From contig JAJEBT010000022.1 of assembly GCA_022822405.1 (NCBI GenBank), positions 1-61,023 on the forward strand: a stretch of 61,023 nucleotides of DNA, in the 5' to 3' direction. The notes below the pieces were generated by a model. It saw only the letters and a list, made by a program, of their open reading frames with translations. It made no database searches and had not been told where the DNA came from. This document shows positions 1 through 9,844 of the stretch, piece after piece (position 1 is the stretch's first letter; each line of letters opens with the position of its first letter). A program made the translations under genes and the position numbers. Source of the DNA: Alphaproteobacteria bacterium (GTDB taxonomy: Bacteria; Pseudomonadota; Alphaproteobacteria; MPNO01; UBA830).

Positions 1-87
1 CCGGAGACTCTCGCGAAGAAAGTCCTCGTCCCCACCCAAAATCTCCTTGATCTCGGCGATCCCCGCCTTACGCTTGCTCTCGGTCAT
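1..87 (-). CDS. IS256-family transposase, N-terminal fragment (runs off the window)
   Basis: Only the first 29 codons are inside the window. They read MTESKRKAGIAEIKEILGG followed by DEDFLRESLR. This matches my memory of the N-terminus of a Mutator/IS256-type transposase subgroup, which opens with a basic stretch, an AELKEIL-like helix and DEDFLR. The catalytic DDE domain would lie to the left, outside the window. A very strong Shine-Dalgarno (AAGGAGG) sits 6 nt before the ATG, so the start is well supported. Whether the element is intact cannot be judged here. The family assignment rests on recalled similarity, not on a search. Confidence 0.6.
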   Translation of the reverse strand, partial: MTESKRKAGIAEIKEILGGDEDFLRESLR

Positions 88-110
88 GGTGTGCCTCCTT
101 CGTTGCACGA

Positions 111-127
111 AGTGATTCTCAATCACT
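111..127. repeat. 7-bp perfect inverted repeat upstream of the transposase
   Basis: AGTGATT-CTC-AATCACT forms a perfect hairpin or dyad between the IS end and the transposase ribosome binding site. A second short palindrome, TGGCATGCCA, follows at 127-136. Such dyads upstream of transposases often limit translation of read-through transcripts or act as operators; that role is inference here. Confidence 0.5.
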
Positions 128-185
128 GGCATGCCATGACCAATCAGGCTTGAAAACCCTTTTGCAGAACCTTCTGTACACAACC

Positions 186-679
186 AATCTTTCAAGCACG
201 CGAACCCAGCGAAGTCGATCGCCAATGACTTCCGGACGGCAGGCGTTCGATGCGATCGCGCCGGTCCGAACACGAATGCGGGCACCGCCCAGTAGCCCCG
301 TACGGCGGACGGTCCTCGGTGCGCCACCTCTGCCGCCATCAATGCACGCGACTTGCGGCGCGAGAAAGGACCGCGTGGCGAAGGCACACCTGCCCGAGCG
401 AACGGCGGATCAGGCCCAATACAAAGACTGCTTGGAAAAGCAGTCCAGAGCATCCGACGCCATCTCGGGGAGCAGCCGATGTGGCTACGTTTCTATCCGG
501 CGGCAGAAAGCCCACCCGTTCAGCCGACATATTCCCGGGATTCGATACCAAACATGATTCAACATCCGCGTCTTGCCGGTGCCCGCGCATCCAGTGGCAG
601 GTCTGATGGCCATAGAAAAGATGCCACCGAGGAATACAGCCCCCCGCGCGGAAACAACGGGCAACCGCGTCTTGCGGCG
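186..679. other. Gene-poor interval beside the IS end
   Basis: No open reading frame here has recognisable protein character or a good ribosome binding site. All frames give low-complexity Arg/Ser/Pro-rich translations typical of shadow frames in GC-rich DNA. It is probably intergenic or decayed sequence flanking the insertion element. Confidence 0.5.
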
Positions 680-1207
680 TCACTTATGGGCGCCGTGGCC
701 CTCGTGTCCCATCGGCCGTCCGCCGATGGGGTGAACCTCCACCTCAACCGTCTTCTTGACGCCGCTCCTGAAGTGCAGTTCGAGATCGAACCTGCCGCCC
801 TTCCTCAGCGGGCTTCGCAGGCGGAAAAGCATGATGTGAAGGCCCCCGGGCTTGAGCGTCACCGTCTTTCCGGCCGGAATGTCGAGGCCGTCAAGCTTCG
901 TCATCCTCATCACGCCATCTCGCTCGACATGAGCGTGTATCTCGGTCCGCGCGGCCGCAGCAGAAACGGCTCCCGTCAAACGATCGTCCTCGCTGCCGGA
1001 ATTGACGATTGCCAGATAGGCCGCGCCGTTGACGGCGCGACCGGCGCTTGCCCGCGCCCAGGCCGACCGAACATCGATCCCGGACGCCGTCTCCTGCCCG
1101 CTGCCGGACTGATGGCTGTGCTGCTCCGCGAGCGCCGGACCCGAAAGGGCGCCCAGACATGCCAGCATCGCGGCGACGCTGGCGAGCCGTCCCGTGAAAT
1201 TCCGCAC
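680..1207 (-). CDS. Periplasmic copper chaperone, PCu(A)C domain
   Basis: This is a secreted copper(I)-binding protein of the PCu(A)C (DUF461) family, which delivers copper to cytochrome oxidase CuA sites or buffers periplasmic copper. The N-terminus is a signal peptide (MRNFTGRLASVAAMLACL, cleavage after ALA). The mature part carries the family metal ligands HAHVERDGVMRM followed by GLHIM (the H...M...HxM pattern). The C-terminal tail adds further His and Met residues (MGHEGHGAHK), and an early HSH lies after the signal peptide. I chose the GTG at 1207 because GGAG lies 6 nt before it; a TTG at 1219 is also open. It lies downstream of the VWA and MoxR genes on the same strand, with a CopD-like protein divergent nearby, which suggests a copper or oxidase-maturation theme. 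Confidence 0.85.
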   Translation of the reverse strand: MRNFTGRLASVAAMLACLGALSGPALAEQHSHQSGSGQETASGIDVRSAWARASAGRAVNGAAYLAIVNSGSEDDRLTGAVSAAAARTEIHAHVERDGVMRMTKLDGLDIPAGKTVTLKPGGLHIMLFRLRSPLRKGGRFDLELHFRSGVKKTVEVEVHPIGGRPMGHEGHGAHK

Positions 1208-1252
1208 GCTGTTCTCCAAGCGGTTGGCAGTGGCTCCGCTGCGCCGGCCCGT

Positions 1253-2446
1253 TCAGTGCAGTCGCGACCGGGCCTGACGCCCCTGGCGCAGGAGTTTCAT
1301 CGCCGCTTCGAGGCCGTCGATCGTCAGCGGATACATCCGCCCATCCATGAGCCTGTGGGTCATCCGGATGCTGGGCGTGCCCATCCAGCGATCGGCAGGC
1401 ACGGGATTAAGCCACACCGCATCGGGAAAGCACTCGAGAAACCTGCGGAGCCAGACCTCGCCGGGCTCCTCGTTCCAGTGCTCGATGGATCCGCCAACTT
1501 CCGTGATCTCGAACGGACTCATCGTCGCGTCGCCGACGACGATGACCTTCCAGTCCGAACCGTAAGTGTTCATCAGCTCCCAGGACGGGGTCCATTCGTT
1601 GTAGCCGCGCCGGTTCTGCTGCCACACCCGTTCGTACAGGAAGTTATGGAAATAATAGTACTCGAGGTGCTTGAACTCGGAGCGCACCGCCGAGAACAGC
1701 TCCTCGGATATGCGGATGAAGCTGTCCATGGATCCGCCGATGTCGAACAGCGTCAGGACCTTGATCCGGTTCTTGCGCTCGGCGCGCATGCGAATGTCGA
1801 GCATGCCGCCGCGATCCGCCGTCGACCGGATCGTTTCATCGAGATCGAACTCGTCCTCGGCACCTTCACGCACGAACTTGCGGAGCTTGCGCAGCGCAAC
1901 CTTAATGTTGCGCGTGCCGATCTCGACATCGCTCTTGAGTCCGCGGAACTCGCGTTTCTGCCAGACCTTGGTGGCGCTCTTGCCGCCACCCTCGCCGCCG
2001 ATCCTGACCCCGGCCGGATTGCGCCCGGAATTGCCGAACGGCGAAGTCCCGCCAGTGCCGATCCAGCGGTTTCCGCCGTGATGCGGCCGCTCCTGTTCCT
2101 GCAGCCGTTTGGCCAGCTCCTCCATGAGCTCCTCGAAGCTCATGGCTTCGATCTCGTCTTCGCTGAAAAGCTGGCGGGCGAGGCCTTGCAGCCACTCCTC
2201 GGGAATCCTCTCCTCGAACAGGGAAGCGGTGTCGTGCATCGCGCCCTTGAAGAAATTTTCGAACACCAGGTCGAACGTGTCGAACCAGCGCTCGTCCTTC
2301 ACCAGCGCCGCGCGGGACAGGAAATAGAAATCCTCGACCCCGCCGTCGACAACGCGCCTGTCCAGCGCTTCGAGGAGCGTCAGGTACTCGCGGATCGTGA
2401 CCGGAATGCGGGCTTCGCGCAGCTGATAGAAGAATTCAACGAACAT
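1253..2446 (-). CDS. VWA domain-containing protein, CoxE-like
   Basis: A 397-residue protein of the CoxE/YehP-like VWA family. Members work with MoxR-type AAA+ ATPases in metal-centre insertion or enzyme maturation, as CoxD/CoxE do for CO dehydrogenase. The VWA fold occupies roughly residues 200-390, with the metal-ion-dependent adhesion motif seen as LFDIGGSMD (DxGxS form usual in this family) and a later T/D region around VVGDATMSPFEI. The N-terminal 190 residues are helical and charged (EEL..ELAKRLQEQ). The start follows the MoxR stop by 21 bp, so the two genes are almost certainly co-transcribed. The client enzyme is not identifiable from the window. Confidence 0.85.
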   Translation of the reverse strand: MFVEFFYQLREARIPVTIREYLTLLEALDRRVVDGGVEDFYFLSRAALVKDERWFDTFDLVFENFFKGAMHDTASLFEERIPEEWLQGLARQLFSEDEIEAMSFEELMEELAKRLQEQERPHHGGNRWIGTGGTSPFGNSGRNPAGVRIGGEGGGKSATKVWQKREFRGLKSDVEIGTRNIKVALRKLRKFVREGAEDEFDLDETIRSTADRGGMLDIRMRAERKNRIKVLTLFDIGGSMDSFIRISEELFSAVRSEFKHLEYYYFHNFLYERVWQQNRRGYNEWTPSWELMNTYGSDWKVIVVGDATMSPFEITEVGGSIEHWNEEPGEVWLRRFLECFPDAVWLNPVPADRWMGTPSIRMTHRLMDGRMYPLTIDGLEAAMKLLRQGRQARSRLH

Positions 2447-2467
2447 GGCGCCGCGAACCCCGTCGCG

Positions 2468-3310
2468 TCACGCGCCCTGCCGCCGCGACATGAAGGCAAG
2501 GCGCTCGAACAGATGAACGTCCTGCTCGTTCTTGAGAAGCGCGCCGTGGAGCTGTGGAATCGCCTTGGAGGCATCGGCCCGGAGGGCCTCGGGATCGATA
2601 TCCTCGGCCAGCAGAAGCTTGATCCAGTCCAGCAATTCCGATGTCGAGGGCTTCTTCTTCAGGCCGTTCACGTCGCGAATCGAGAAGAACATCTCAAGGG
2701 CTTCCTTGAGCAGGCGCTTCTTGATTTCGGGAAAATGCACGTGAACGATCTTTTCCATCGTTTCGTGATCCGGGAAACGGATATAGTGAAAGAAGCACCG
2801 GCGCAGGAAGGCGTCAGGCAATTCCTTCTCGTTGTTCGAGGTGATGATGACCACGGGACGGTGGCGGGCGGAAATGGTCTCCTGGGTCTCGTAGACATAG
2901 AACTCCATGCGGTCGAGTTCGCGCAGCAGATCGTTGGGAAACTCGATATCCGCCTTGTCGACCTCGTCGATCAGGAGCACGGCCTGGCGGTCGGATGTGA
3001 ACGCCTCCCACAGCATGCCCCGCTTGATGTAGTTGCGGATGTCGTGGACCCGGTCGTCGCCAAGCTGGGAATCGCGCAGCCGCGAAACGGCGTCGTATTC
3101 GTACAGGCCGTGAATCGCCTTGGTCGTGGACTTGATGTGCCACTCGAAGAACGGCATGTCGAGCGCCCTGGCGACTTCCATGGCAAGCAGTGTCTTGCCA
3201 GTCCCCGGTTCGCCCTTGACCAGAAGCGGCCGTTCGAGGGTGATCGCGGCGTTGACTGCCGTCATCAGGTCCGCGGTCGCGACATAGGTGTCGGTACCGG
3301 TGAATTTCAT
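2468..3310 (-). CDS. MoxR-family AAA+ ATPase
   Basis: A 280-residue AAA+ ATPase. Walker A is GEPGTGKT (about residues 33-40), Walker B is VLLIDEVDKAD, and sensor 1 lies at VVIITSNNEKELP with an arginine-rich RRCFFHY second-region motif. MoxR proteins couple ATP hydrolysis to remodelling of client enzymes together with a VWA partner, which here is the next gene. The frame stays open upstream to 3982, but that extension would overlap the whole divergent CopD-like gene and has non-protein-like composition. I therefore place the start at the ATG giving MKFTGTDTYVATADL, which fits the family length. Confidence 0.9.
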   Translation of the reverse strand: MKFTGTDTYVATADLMTAVNAAITLERPLLVKGEPGTGKTLLAMEVARALDMPFFEWHIKSTTKAIHGLYEYDAVSRLRDSQLGDDRVHDIRNYIKRGMLWEAFTSDRQAVLLIDEVDKADIEFPNDLLRELDRMEFYVYETQETISARHRPVVIITSNNEKELPDAFLRRCFFHYIRFPDHETMEKIVHVHFPEIKKRLLKEALEMFFSIRDVNGLKKKPSTSELLDWIKLLLAEDIDPEALRADASKAIPQLHGALLKNEQDVHLFERLAFMSRRQGA

Positions 3311-3394
3311 GCCGTGAGCTTTCCGGAAGGGCAGGTTTGGACGGGCGGTCAGGTTAGTGTATCTTGCGCCGCCAATCAAGCGAGGCGCTGACCG

Positions 3395-3850
3395 ATGAGT
3401 TCCGTTGCGATTGCGCTCCACCTGCTTGCCGCCGTCATCTGGGTCGGCGGCATGTTCTTTGCCATCATGGTGCTGCGTCTCGCCGCAGGCGAGCTCGACC
3501 CGCCGGTGCGCGCCCCGCTCTGGGGCCGGGTCTTCGGGAAGTTCTTTCCGTGGGTCTGGACATCGGTCATCGTGCTCGTCGTCACCGGCTACTGGCTGAT
3601 TTTCACGGTATGGGGCGGTCTCGGAACCCTTCCCCTCCACGGGCACCTGATGCACGGCATCGGCTGGATCATGATCGCCATCTATCTTCACCTGTGGTTC
3701 GCCCCCTACCGCCGGTTCCGCGCAGCGCTGGCAAGCGGCGACATTCCCGCGGCTGGCGCGCAACTCAACCAGATACGCATCCTGGTCACGACCAATCTCG
3801 TGATCGGCCTTGTCAACGCCGCGATCGGCGCCTCCGGCCGGTATTGGTGA
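3395..3850 (+). CDS. CopD-like integral membrane protein
   Basis: A 151-residue membrane protein with four predicted transmembrane helices, near residues 5-28, 50-72, 82-103 and 128-147. It has the HLLAAVIWVGGMFF N-terminus characteristic of the CopD/YcnJ/HemJ-related superfamily, in which the conserved His and Trp are hallmark residues. A further His cluster (LHGHLMHGIGW) lies in the third helix region. CopD proteins take part in copper handling. The gene is divergent from moxR across 84 bp and close to a PCu(A)C chaperone, in keeping with a copper or heme-copper role. Substrate and topology are inferred. Confidence 0.75.
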   Translation: MSSVAIALHLLAAVIWVGGMFFAIMVLRLAAGELDPPVRAPLWGRVFGKFFPWVWTSVIVLVVTGYWLIFTVWGGLGTLPLHGHLMHGIGWIMIAIYLHLWFAPYRRFRAALASGDIPAAGAQLNQIRILVTTNLVIGLVNAAIGASGRYW

Positions 3851-4043
3851 TCGCGTGCTCGGGAAGTCCCGCTGACGCGTCAGGCCGTTCCGGGCACTGT
3901 GCCTGCCGCATCCGGAGGGAGCCAAACCGAAAACCGGCAGAGCCCGGAACACGACAAACGGGGTCCCGCTTCGGCGCGGCATGAAGAGCCCGCACGCGGT
4001 GCCACGGTCCGAAAGCCAAACTCAACAGGAGCAACCTGCCACC

Positions 4044-4892
4044 ATGAACTCCGCCGCCACGAATGCGCTCGTCGACACCGGATGGCTGCACGAGCATCTT
4101 GCCGATTCCGACCTCAGGATCGTCGATTCGACCTGGTACCTTCCGACTGTCGACCGCGAGGGCATTGCCGATTACCGGAACGCCCATGTCCCTGGCGCCG
4201 GGTTCTGGGACATTGACGCGATCTGCGACCCGGATTCCGGGCTGCCGCACATGCTCCCCGACGAGACTGTCTTCGCCGATCACGTGGGACGGCTGGGCAT
4301 CTCCAACGACGACCATGTCGTGGTCTATGACAATTCCGGCATGCAGACCTCGCCGCGCGTCTGGTGGACGTTGCGCGCTTTCGGGCACCGCCGCGTATCT
4401 GTACTCAATGGCGGGATGCGGAAATGGCTGGCGGAAGACCGCCCGGTTGCCGCCGACACGCCCGCGGTCACGCCGGCGCGCTACACGGCAAGGCTGGACG
4501 CCTCGATGGTCCGTTCGATGCAGGACGTCCGCAGCAACATCGAAAGCCGGAGCGAACAGGTGCTCGATGCCCGGTCGGCGGGGCGCTTTGCCGGCACGGA
4601 ACCGGAGCCGCGTCCGCAGTGCCGGCCGGGCCACATTCCCGGAAGCCTCAACCTGCCGTCGGTCACCCTGGTCGATCCAGACACCGGAACGTTTCGCGTC
4701 GCCGCCGAGCTCGAAGCGAGATTCGCCGAATCGGGCCTCGACCTGCGGGCTCCGGTGATCACGAGTTGCGGTTCGGGCGTCACCGCCTGCGTTCTTGCCC
4801 TCGGCCTCCATCTTCTCGGCAAGGGGGATGTTGCCGTCTATGACGGATCATGGACGGAATGGGGCAGCAGCGACATGCCGGTGGAAACCTAA
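4044..4892 (+). CDS. sseA: 3-mercaptopyruvate/thiosulfate sulfurtransferase
   Basis: A 282-residue two-domain rhodanese. The C-terminal active-site loop SCGSGVTACVLAL carries the CGSGVTA signature that marks 3-mercaptopyruvate sulfurtransferase rather than thiosulfate-preferring rhodanese (CRxGxR). The N-terminal inactive rhodanese domain contains VVYDNSG...PRVWWTLRAFGH. The enzyme moves sulfane sulfur from 3-mercaptopyruvate to acceptors. I chose the ATG at 4044 (MNSAATNALVDTGWL) because an AGGAGC element precedes it and alignment with the family begins there; an upstream ATG at 3981 would add 21 unlikely residues. metC, another sulfur amino acid gene, follows after 60 bp on the same strand. 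Confidence 0.9.
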   Translation: MNSAATNALVDTGWLHEHLADSDLRIVDSTWYLPTVDREGIADYRNAHVPGAGFWDIDAICDPDSGLPHMLPDETVFADHVGRLGISNDDHVVVYDNSGMQTSPRVWWTLRAFGHRRVSVLNGGMRKWLAEDRPVAADTPAVTPARYTARLDASMVRSMQDVRSNIESRSEQVLDARSAGRFAGTEPEPRPQCRPGHIPGSLNLPSVTLVDPDTGTFRVAAELEARFAESGLDLRAPVITSCGSGVTACVLALGLHLLGKGDVAVYDGSWTEWGSSDMPVET

Positions 4893-4952
4893 AGGCCGCG
4901 CGCCTATCCTGAATCAAACTTCGCGGACCGACCCGAGGGACCGACCCGAGAC

Positions 4953-6117
4953 ATGAAAGAAGACACGAAAATCGTCCACAAGGGGCGTGATCCCGCCGCC
5001 AATCACGGCATCATCAACCCGCCCGTATACCGGGCTTCGACGATAGCATGGGGCTCGGTGGCCGAGATGCGCTATCGGCGCGACCACCGCTGGGAGCCCG
5101 GGGTCTATACCTACGGGCGCCATGGCACGCCGACCCATGAAGCGCTCGAGGAAGCTTTTGCCGCCGTCTCCGGCGGGTACCGGTCGGTTGCAGTTGCCTC
5201 CGGGCTTGCCGCCATCAACGCCGCCATGCTGGCCTTCCTCCAGCAGGGGGACCACGTGCTGATGGTCGACAGCGTCTACGGCCCGGCGCGCAACTTCTGC
5301 GACAATGTCATCGGCCGTTTCGGCGTCGAGACGACCTATTACGACCCGGCGATCGGCGCCGGCATCGCCGACCTGATTCGCGACAACACGCGGATCGTAT
5401 ACGTGGAATCGCCGGGATCGCAGACCTTCGAGATCCAGGACATACCGGCCATCTCGGCGGCTGCGCACGAGGCCGGATGTGTCGTGATCATGGATGACAC
5501 ATGGTCCGCCGGCATCTATTTCAAGCCATTCGAAAACGGCGTCGATGTGTGCGCCATGGCAGCTACCAAGTACATCGTCGGACATTCGGATGTCATGATG
5601 GGGCTGATTACGAGCAACGAGGAGCACTGGGACAGGGTGCGCCCGTCGGCAGCAGTGCTCGGAGCCAATTCGGGGCCGGACGACATCTATCTGGCGCTGA
5701 GGGGCCTGCGGACGATCAAGGTTCGCCTCAAGCGCCACCAGGAAACCGGGATTGCCCTCGCGCGATGGCTGCAGGCGCGTCCGGAGATCGATCGCGTCCT
5801 CCACCCCGCGTTGCCGGAATTTCCCGGACACGACCTCTGGAAGCGTGATTTCACCGGAGCCAGCGGACTGTTTTCCTTTGTTCTCAAGGAAGGCTTCAGC
5901 GACGGGCAGATCACCGCCCTCCTCGACGGCATGCAGTTCTTTGCGATGGGGGCAAGCTGGGGCGGCTTCGAGAGCCTGATCCTCCCCGCCAACCCGGCGC
6001 CGAACCGGACCGCAACCAGCTGGCACGGACCCGGGCAGCTGATCCGGATACATGCCGGGCTTGAGGATGCGGAGGATCTCATTGCCGACCTCGACGACGG
6101 CTTCGGAAGGCTGAACG

Positions 6118-6128
<11 letters not shown>
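4953..6128 (+). CDS. metC: Cystathionine beta-lyase (PLP-dependent)
   Basis: A 391-residue PLP enzyme of the Cys/Met metabolism family. The cofactor lysine lies in AATKYIVGHSDVMMG. The phosphate-binding SVAVASGLAA and the DDTWSAG segment are also present. The family cleaves cystathionine to homocysteine, pyruvate and ammonia; alphaproteobacterial MetC proteins share the tryptophan-rich GASWGGFESL signature seen near residue 330. The start ATG follows sseA closely, and the 3' end overlaps the CobW gene by 11 bp, so a sseA-metC-cobW transcription unit is likely. Sequence cannot exclude broader C-S lyase activity. Confidence 0.9.
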
Positions 6129-7191
<1,063 letters not shown>

Positions 7192-7257
7192 CATGCGGGC
7201 GGCCGTCGTCCGGGCCCTGCCGGAGACGCCAGATACTGGTTACGGGGAACACCGGTC

Positions 7258-8013
7258 ATGATTCGAAACATCGCTGCCATCACCATCGCGACAGTCTGGA
7301 TGGTGCAACCTGCACACGCAGCGGCCCCGGTCGTGTTTGCCGCCGCAAGCACTGCCGAGGTGGTCAACGACCTCGCGGCAGCCTATATCGGCTCGACAGG
7401 CAAACGCTTCCGGCCGGTATTCGCGTCGAGCGGCAGCCTTGCCCGCCAGATCGAGGACGGCGCTCCAGCTGATGTCTTCATTTCGGCAAACCTCAAGTGG
7501 GTTTCCTACCTGACGGAACGCAAGCTGGCGGCCGCCGACACGCGGCGGACGCTCTTCCGCAACCGATTGGTCGTCGTAGCGCCCGGCGATTCGCCGGATT
7601 TCGCGGGTCCGCAGAACGGCGCCGGACTGATCGCGCGCCTTGGCGACGCGGAGCGCCTGGCAATCGCCGATCCGCGGCACGCGCCGGCCGGACAATATGC
7701 ACGACAGGCGCTCATCTCGCTCGGAATCTGGAATGCCCTGACGCCGCAGATTGCCCGCACCCAGACCGTCCGCGCCGCGCTGGCGCTCGTTGAACGCGGC
7801 GAGGCGGCACTTGCCGTCGTCTACCGCACGGATGCGAAGCTGAGCAGATCGGCGAAGATTCTCTTCATGCTGGACGCGGCCGGCCACAAGCCTATCGTCT
7901 ATCAGGTGGTCAGGATCTCGGGCGCCAACGGCCCCGGCGCTGACGTGCTGGCGTTCCTCGCTTCCGATTCGGCCAAAGCAATCTACCGGCGTTACGGATT
8001 TCTTGTCGACTGA
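7258..8013 (+). CDS. modA: Molybdate ABC transporter, periplasmic binding protein
   Basis: A 251-residue type II periplasmic binding protein with a short signal peptide (MIRNIAAITIATVWM, cleavage after AHA). The mature N-terminus VFAAASTAEVVNDLA is the family anion-binding start, followed by FASSGSLARQIEDGAPADVFISAN, which supplies the Ser ligands; late DPRHAPAGQYARQAL is also typical. It captures molybdate or tungstate in the periplasm. modB begins 3 bp after the stop. I looked for a ModE-type palindrome in the 66 bp upstream and did not see one. Confidence 0.92.
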   Translation: MIRNIAAITIATVWMVQPAHAAAPVVFAAASTAEVVNDLAAAYIGSTGKRFRPVFASSGSLARQIEDGAPADVFISANLKWVSYLTERKLAAADTRRTLFRNRLVVVAPGDSPDFAGPQNGAGLIARLGDAERLAIADPRHAPAGQYARQALISLGIWNALTPQIARTQTVRAALALVERGEAALAVVYRTDAKLSRSAKILFMLDAAGHKPIVYQVVRISGANGPGADVLAFLASDSAKAIYRRYGFLVD

Positions 8014-8016
8014 GCC

Positions 8017-8718
8017 ATGTTGTCGCTGTCGCCCGCAGAAACCGAGGCGATCCTCCTCAGCCTTCGAGTCGCGCTGTGGGCGGTAGGCGTCAGCCTCCCG
8101 TTCGGGATCGCCGTGGCCTGGGTCATGGCCCGCTGCGATTTTCCTGGCAAGACGCTGGCGAACGCCATACTTCACCTTCCGCTGGTCGTGCCGCCTGTCG
8201 TGGTCGGCTACATCCTGCTGATCGTTCTCGGTCGCAAGGGACTAATCGGCGCCTGGCTCAATGACACGTTCGGCCTGACGTTCGGATTCTCGTGGCGCGG
8301 CGCGGCAGTGGCGGCCGGAGTCATGGCGTTTCCACTAATGGTGCGCGCCATCCAGCTATCGATAGAATCCGTCGATCGCCGTCTCGAGCAGGCGGCAAGA
8401 ACCCTCGGCGCGGGACCTGTCGACGTGTTCTTCAGCATTTCACTGCCATTGTCCGGAAGCGGAATCGTGGTCGGCGCGCTCCTCGCCTTCGCCCGGTCGC
8501 TGGGTGAGTTCGGCGCCACGATCACCTTCGTCTCTGCAATTCCCGGCGAGACCACCACACTTCCCGTCACCCTCTACGGGCTCACCCAGATCCCCGGGGA
8601 GGAATTCGGCGCCATGCGGCTGGTCGTGATCTCGGTTCTGGTGGCCTGCATGGCGCTCCTGATATCCGAGATCGTCGCACGCCGCGTAAGGCGGCGGATT
8701 GCAGGCAGCCATGCTTGA
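8017..8718 (+). CDS. modB: Molybdate ABC transporter, permease
   Basis: A 233-residue inner-membrane permease with five to six hydrophobic segments. The coupling-helix EAA loop reads EQAARTLGAGPVDVFFSISL with the terminal G-x11-LP-like SLGEFGATITF that is diagnostic of ModB. It forms the channel for the ModA-delivered oxyanion. Its 3' end overlaps the preferred modC start by 8 nt (ATGCTTGA), showing translational coupling. Confidence 0.92.
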   Translation: MLSLSPAETEAILLSLRVALWAVGVSLPFGIAVAWVMARCDFPGKTLANAILHLPLVVPPVVVGYILLIVLGRKGLIGAWLNDTFGLTFGFSWRGAAVAAGVMAFPLMVRAIQLSIESVDRRLEQAARTLGAGPVDVFFSISLPLSGSGIVVGALLAFARSLGEFGATITFVSAIPGETTTLPVTLYGLTQIPGEEFGAMRLVVISVLVACMALLISEIVARRVRRRIAGSHA

Positions 8719-9796
8719 AATCGACGTCCGGAAGGTTCTTGGGAGCTTCGCCGTCGAGGCGCGGTTCGAAGCCGGCGCCGGCATCACGGCGCTGTTTGGA
8801 AAATCCGGCGCCGGCAAGACCAGTATCGTACAGATGCTGGCAGGACTGATCACGCCGGACAGGGGTCGGATCGTGCTGGACGGCAATGTCCTTTTCGACA
8901 CCGCCGACAGGACCAGCGTACCTCCCGAGCAGCGCCGCATCGGCTACATCTTCCAGGATGCCCGCCTGTTTCCGCACATGACGGTGCGGCGCAACCTGAA
9001 CTACGGGAGACGCCGCCAGGGCGGAAGGCAGGCGAATGTAACGGAGGACGCCGTTACGGAGGTGCTCGGGATCGGGCATCTTCTCGGGCGGAGAACGCAT
9101 GATCTTTCGGGTGGCGAGCGCCAGCGGGTGGCGATCGGGCGGGCGCTCCTGACGTCACCGCGCCTTCTGCTGATGGACGAGCCGCTGGCGTCTCTCGATG
9201 CCGAGCGCAAACGGGAAATCATTCCGTTTATAGACCGCGTTCATCGCCAATTCGAGATTCCGACGATCTATGTGAGCCATTCGGTCGAGGAAATCCTGGA
9301 ACTCGCGACAGCGATGGTCCTGCTGGAACACGGCCACGTAACGGCTTCGGGACCGATCGAGGAGGTGATGAACCGGCCGGAACTCACCCGCGTGGTCGGA
9401 CAGGGAGATGCCGGCACGGTGATTGCCGCCAAGGTCACGGACCAGGACGACATGAACAACCTTGCCACGCTGGCCTTTCCCGGCGGACAGTTCCGTATTC
9501 CCGCAACCGGGATGGCGGTCGGCGCACAGGCAAGGATCCGGGTGCGTGCCCGTGACGTCAGTCTCGCTCTCGAGCGGCCCGTGAACGTGAGCGTTCTGAA
9601 TGTCTTCGAGGGCCGGATCGCCGAAATCGCAGCCGCGGACGGAGCGCAGGCAGATGTTCTGGTCGAACTCGGCAAGGCGCGGCTGTGGTCCCGCATTACT
9701 GCGAAATCCGTCCGCGAACTCGGACTTGAGCCCGGACGCACGGTCTACGCAATGGTCAAGGCCGTGGCCCTCGACAGGCCAGGGCCGCACCCGTAG
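8711..9796 (+). CDS. modC: Molybdate ABC transporter, ATPase
   Basis: A 361-residue ABC ATPase. Walker A is GKSGAGKTS, the signature is LSGGERQRVAIGRALL, Walker B is LLLMDEPLASLD, and the switch histidine lies in YVSHSVEE. A C-terminal molybdate-binding TOBE (MOP) domain spans about residues 285-355. It powers ModB. The ATG at 8711 (MLEIDVRKVLGSF) is preferred over 8699 because it gives the usual ModC N-terminus and the coupled overlap. ModC is the last gene of the modABC unit; a convergent gene ends 49 bp downstream. Confidence 0.92.
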   Translation: MLEIDVRKVLGSFAVEARFEAGAGITALFGKSGAGKTSIVQMLAGLITPDRGRIVLDGNVLFDTADRTSVPPEQRRIGYIFQDARLFPHMTVRRNLNYGRRRQGGRQANVTEDAVTEVLGIGHLLGRRTHDLSGGERQRVAIGRALLTSPRLLLMDEPLASLDAERKREIIPFIDRVHRQFEIPTIYVSHSVEEILELATAMVLLEHGHVTASGPIEEVMNRPELTRVVGQGDAGTVIAAKVTDQDDMNNLATLAFPGGQFRIPATGMAVGAQARIRVRARDVSLALERPVNVSVLNVFEGRIAEIAAADGAQADVLVELGKARLWSRITAKSVRELGLEPGRTVYAMVKAVALDRPGPHP

Positions 9797-9844
9797 CCGT
9801 CCGGGCGGGATCACCGGCCGCGGATTGCCCGGGTCCCCAAATGG

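Larger units (their letters stand above)
1..185 (-). mobile_element. Probable end of an IS256-like insertion sequence
   Basis: About 100 bp separate the transposase ATG from the likely outer end of the element. The stretch at 159-185 reads, on the transposase strand, GGTTGTGTACAGAAGGTTCT followed by GCAAAAG. It contains a short internal inverted repeat (CAGAA-CC-TTCTG) and resembles IS256-type terminal repeats. The opposite terminus lies outside the window, so neither the inverted repeat nor a target duplication can be confirmed. The boundary at 185 is an estimate. Confidence 0.35.

Noticed and set aside
378..384. Possible selenocysteine at the formate dehydrogenase active site
   Set aside because: The ligand position (NVDHCTRLCHASS in the gene at 43518-46346) is encoded as cysteine and no in-frame UGA interrupts the gene. 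Coordinates given here are residue numbers of that protein.
486..614. Walker A-like string (GCAGTGKT) in a 42-codon minus-strand frame beside the IS element
   Set aside because: GxxxxGKT arises by chance many times in six frames of GC-rich DNA, and no Walker B or other ATPase sequence surrounds it.
353..3391. A 1012-codon open frame on the plus strand across the VWA and MoxR genes
   Set aside because: Its translation is the antisense shadow of the two well-supported minus-strand genes and has no recognisable domain or ribosome binding site.
7194..7257. ModE operator or molybdenum cofactor riboswitch before modA
   Set aside because: The short leader has no matching palindrome and is too small for the riboswitch.
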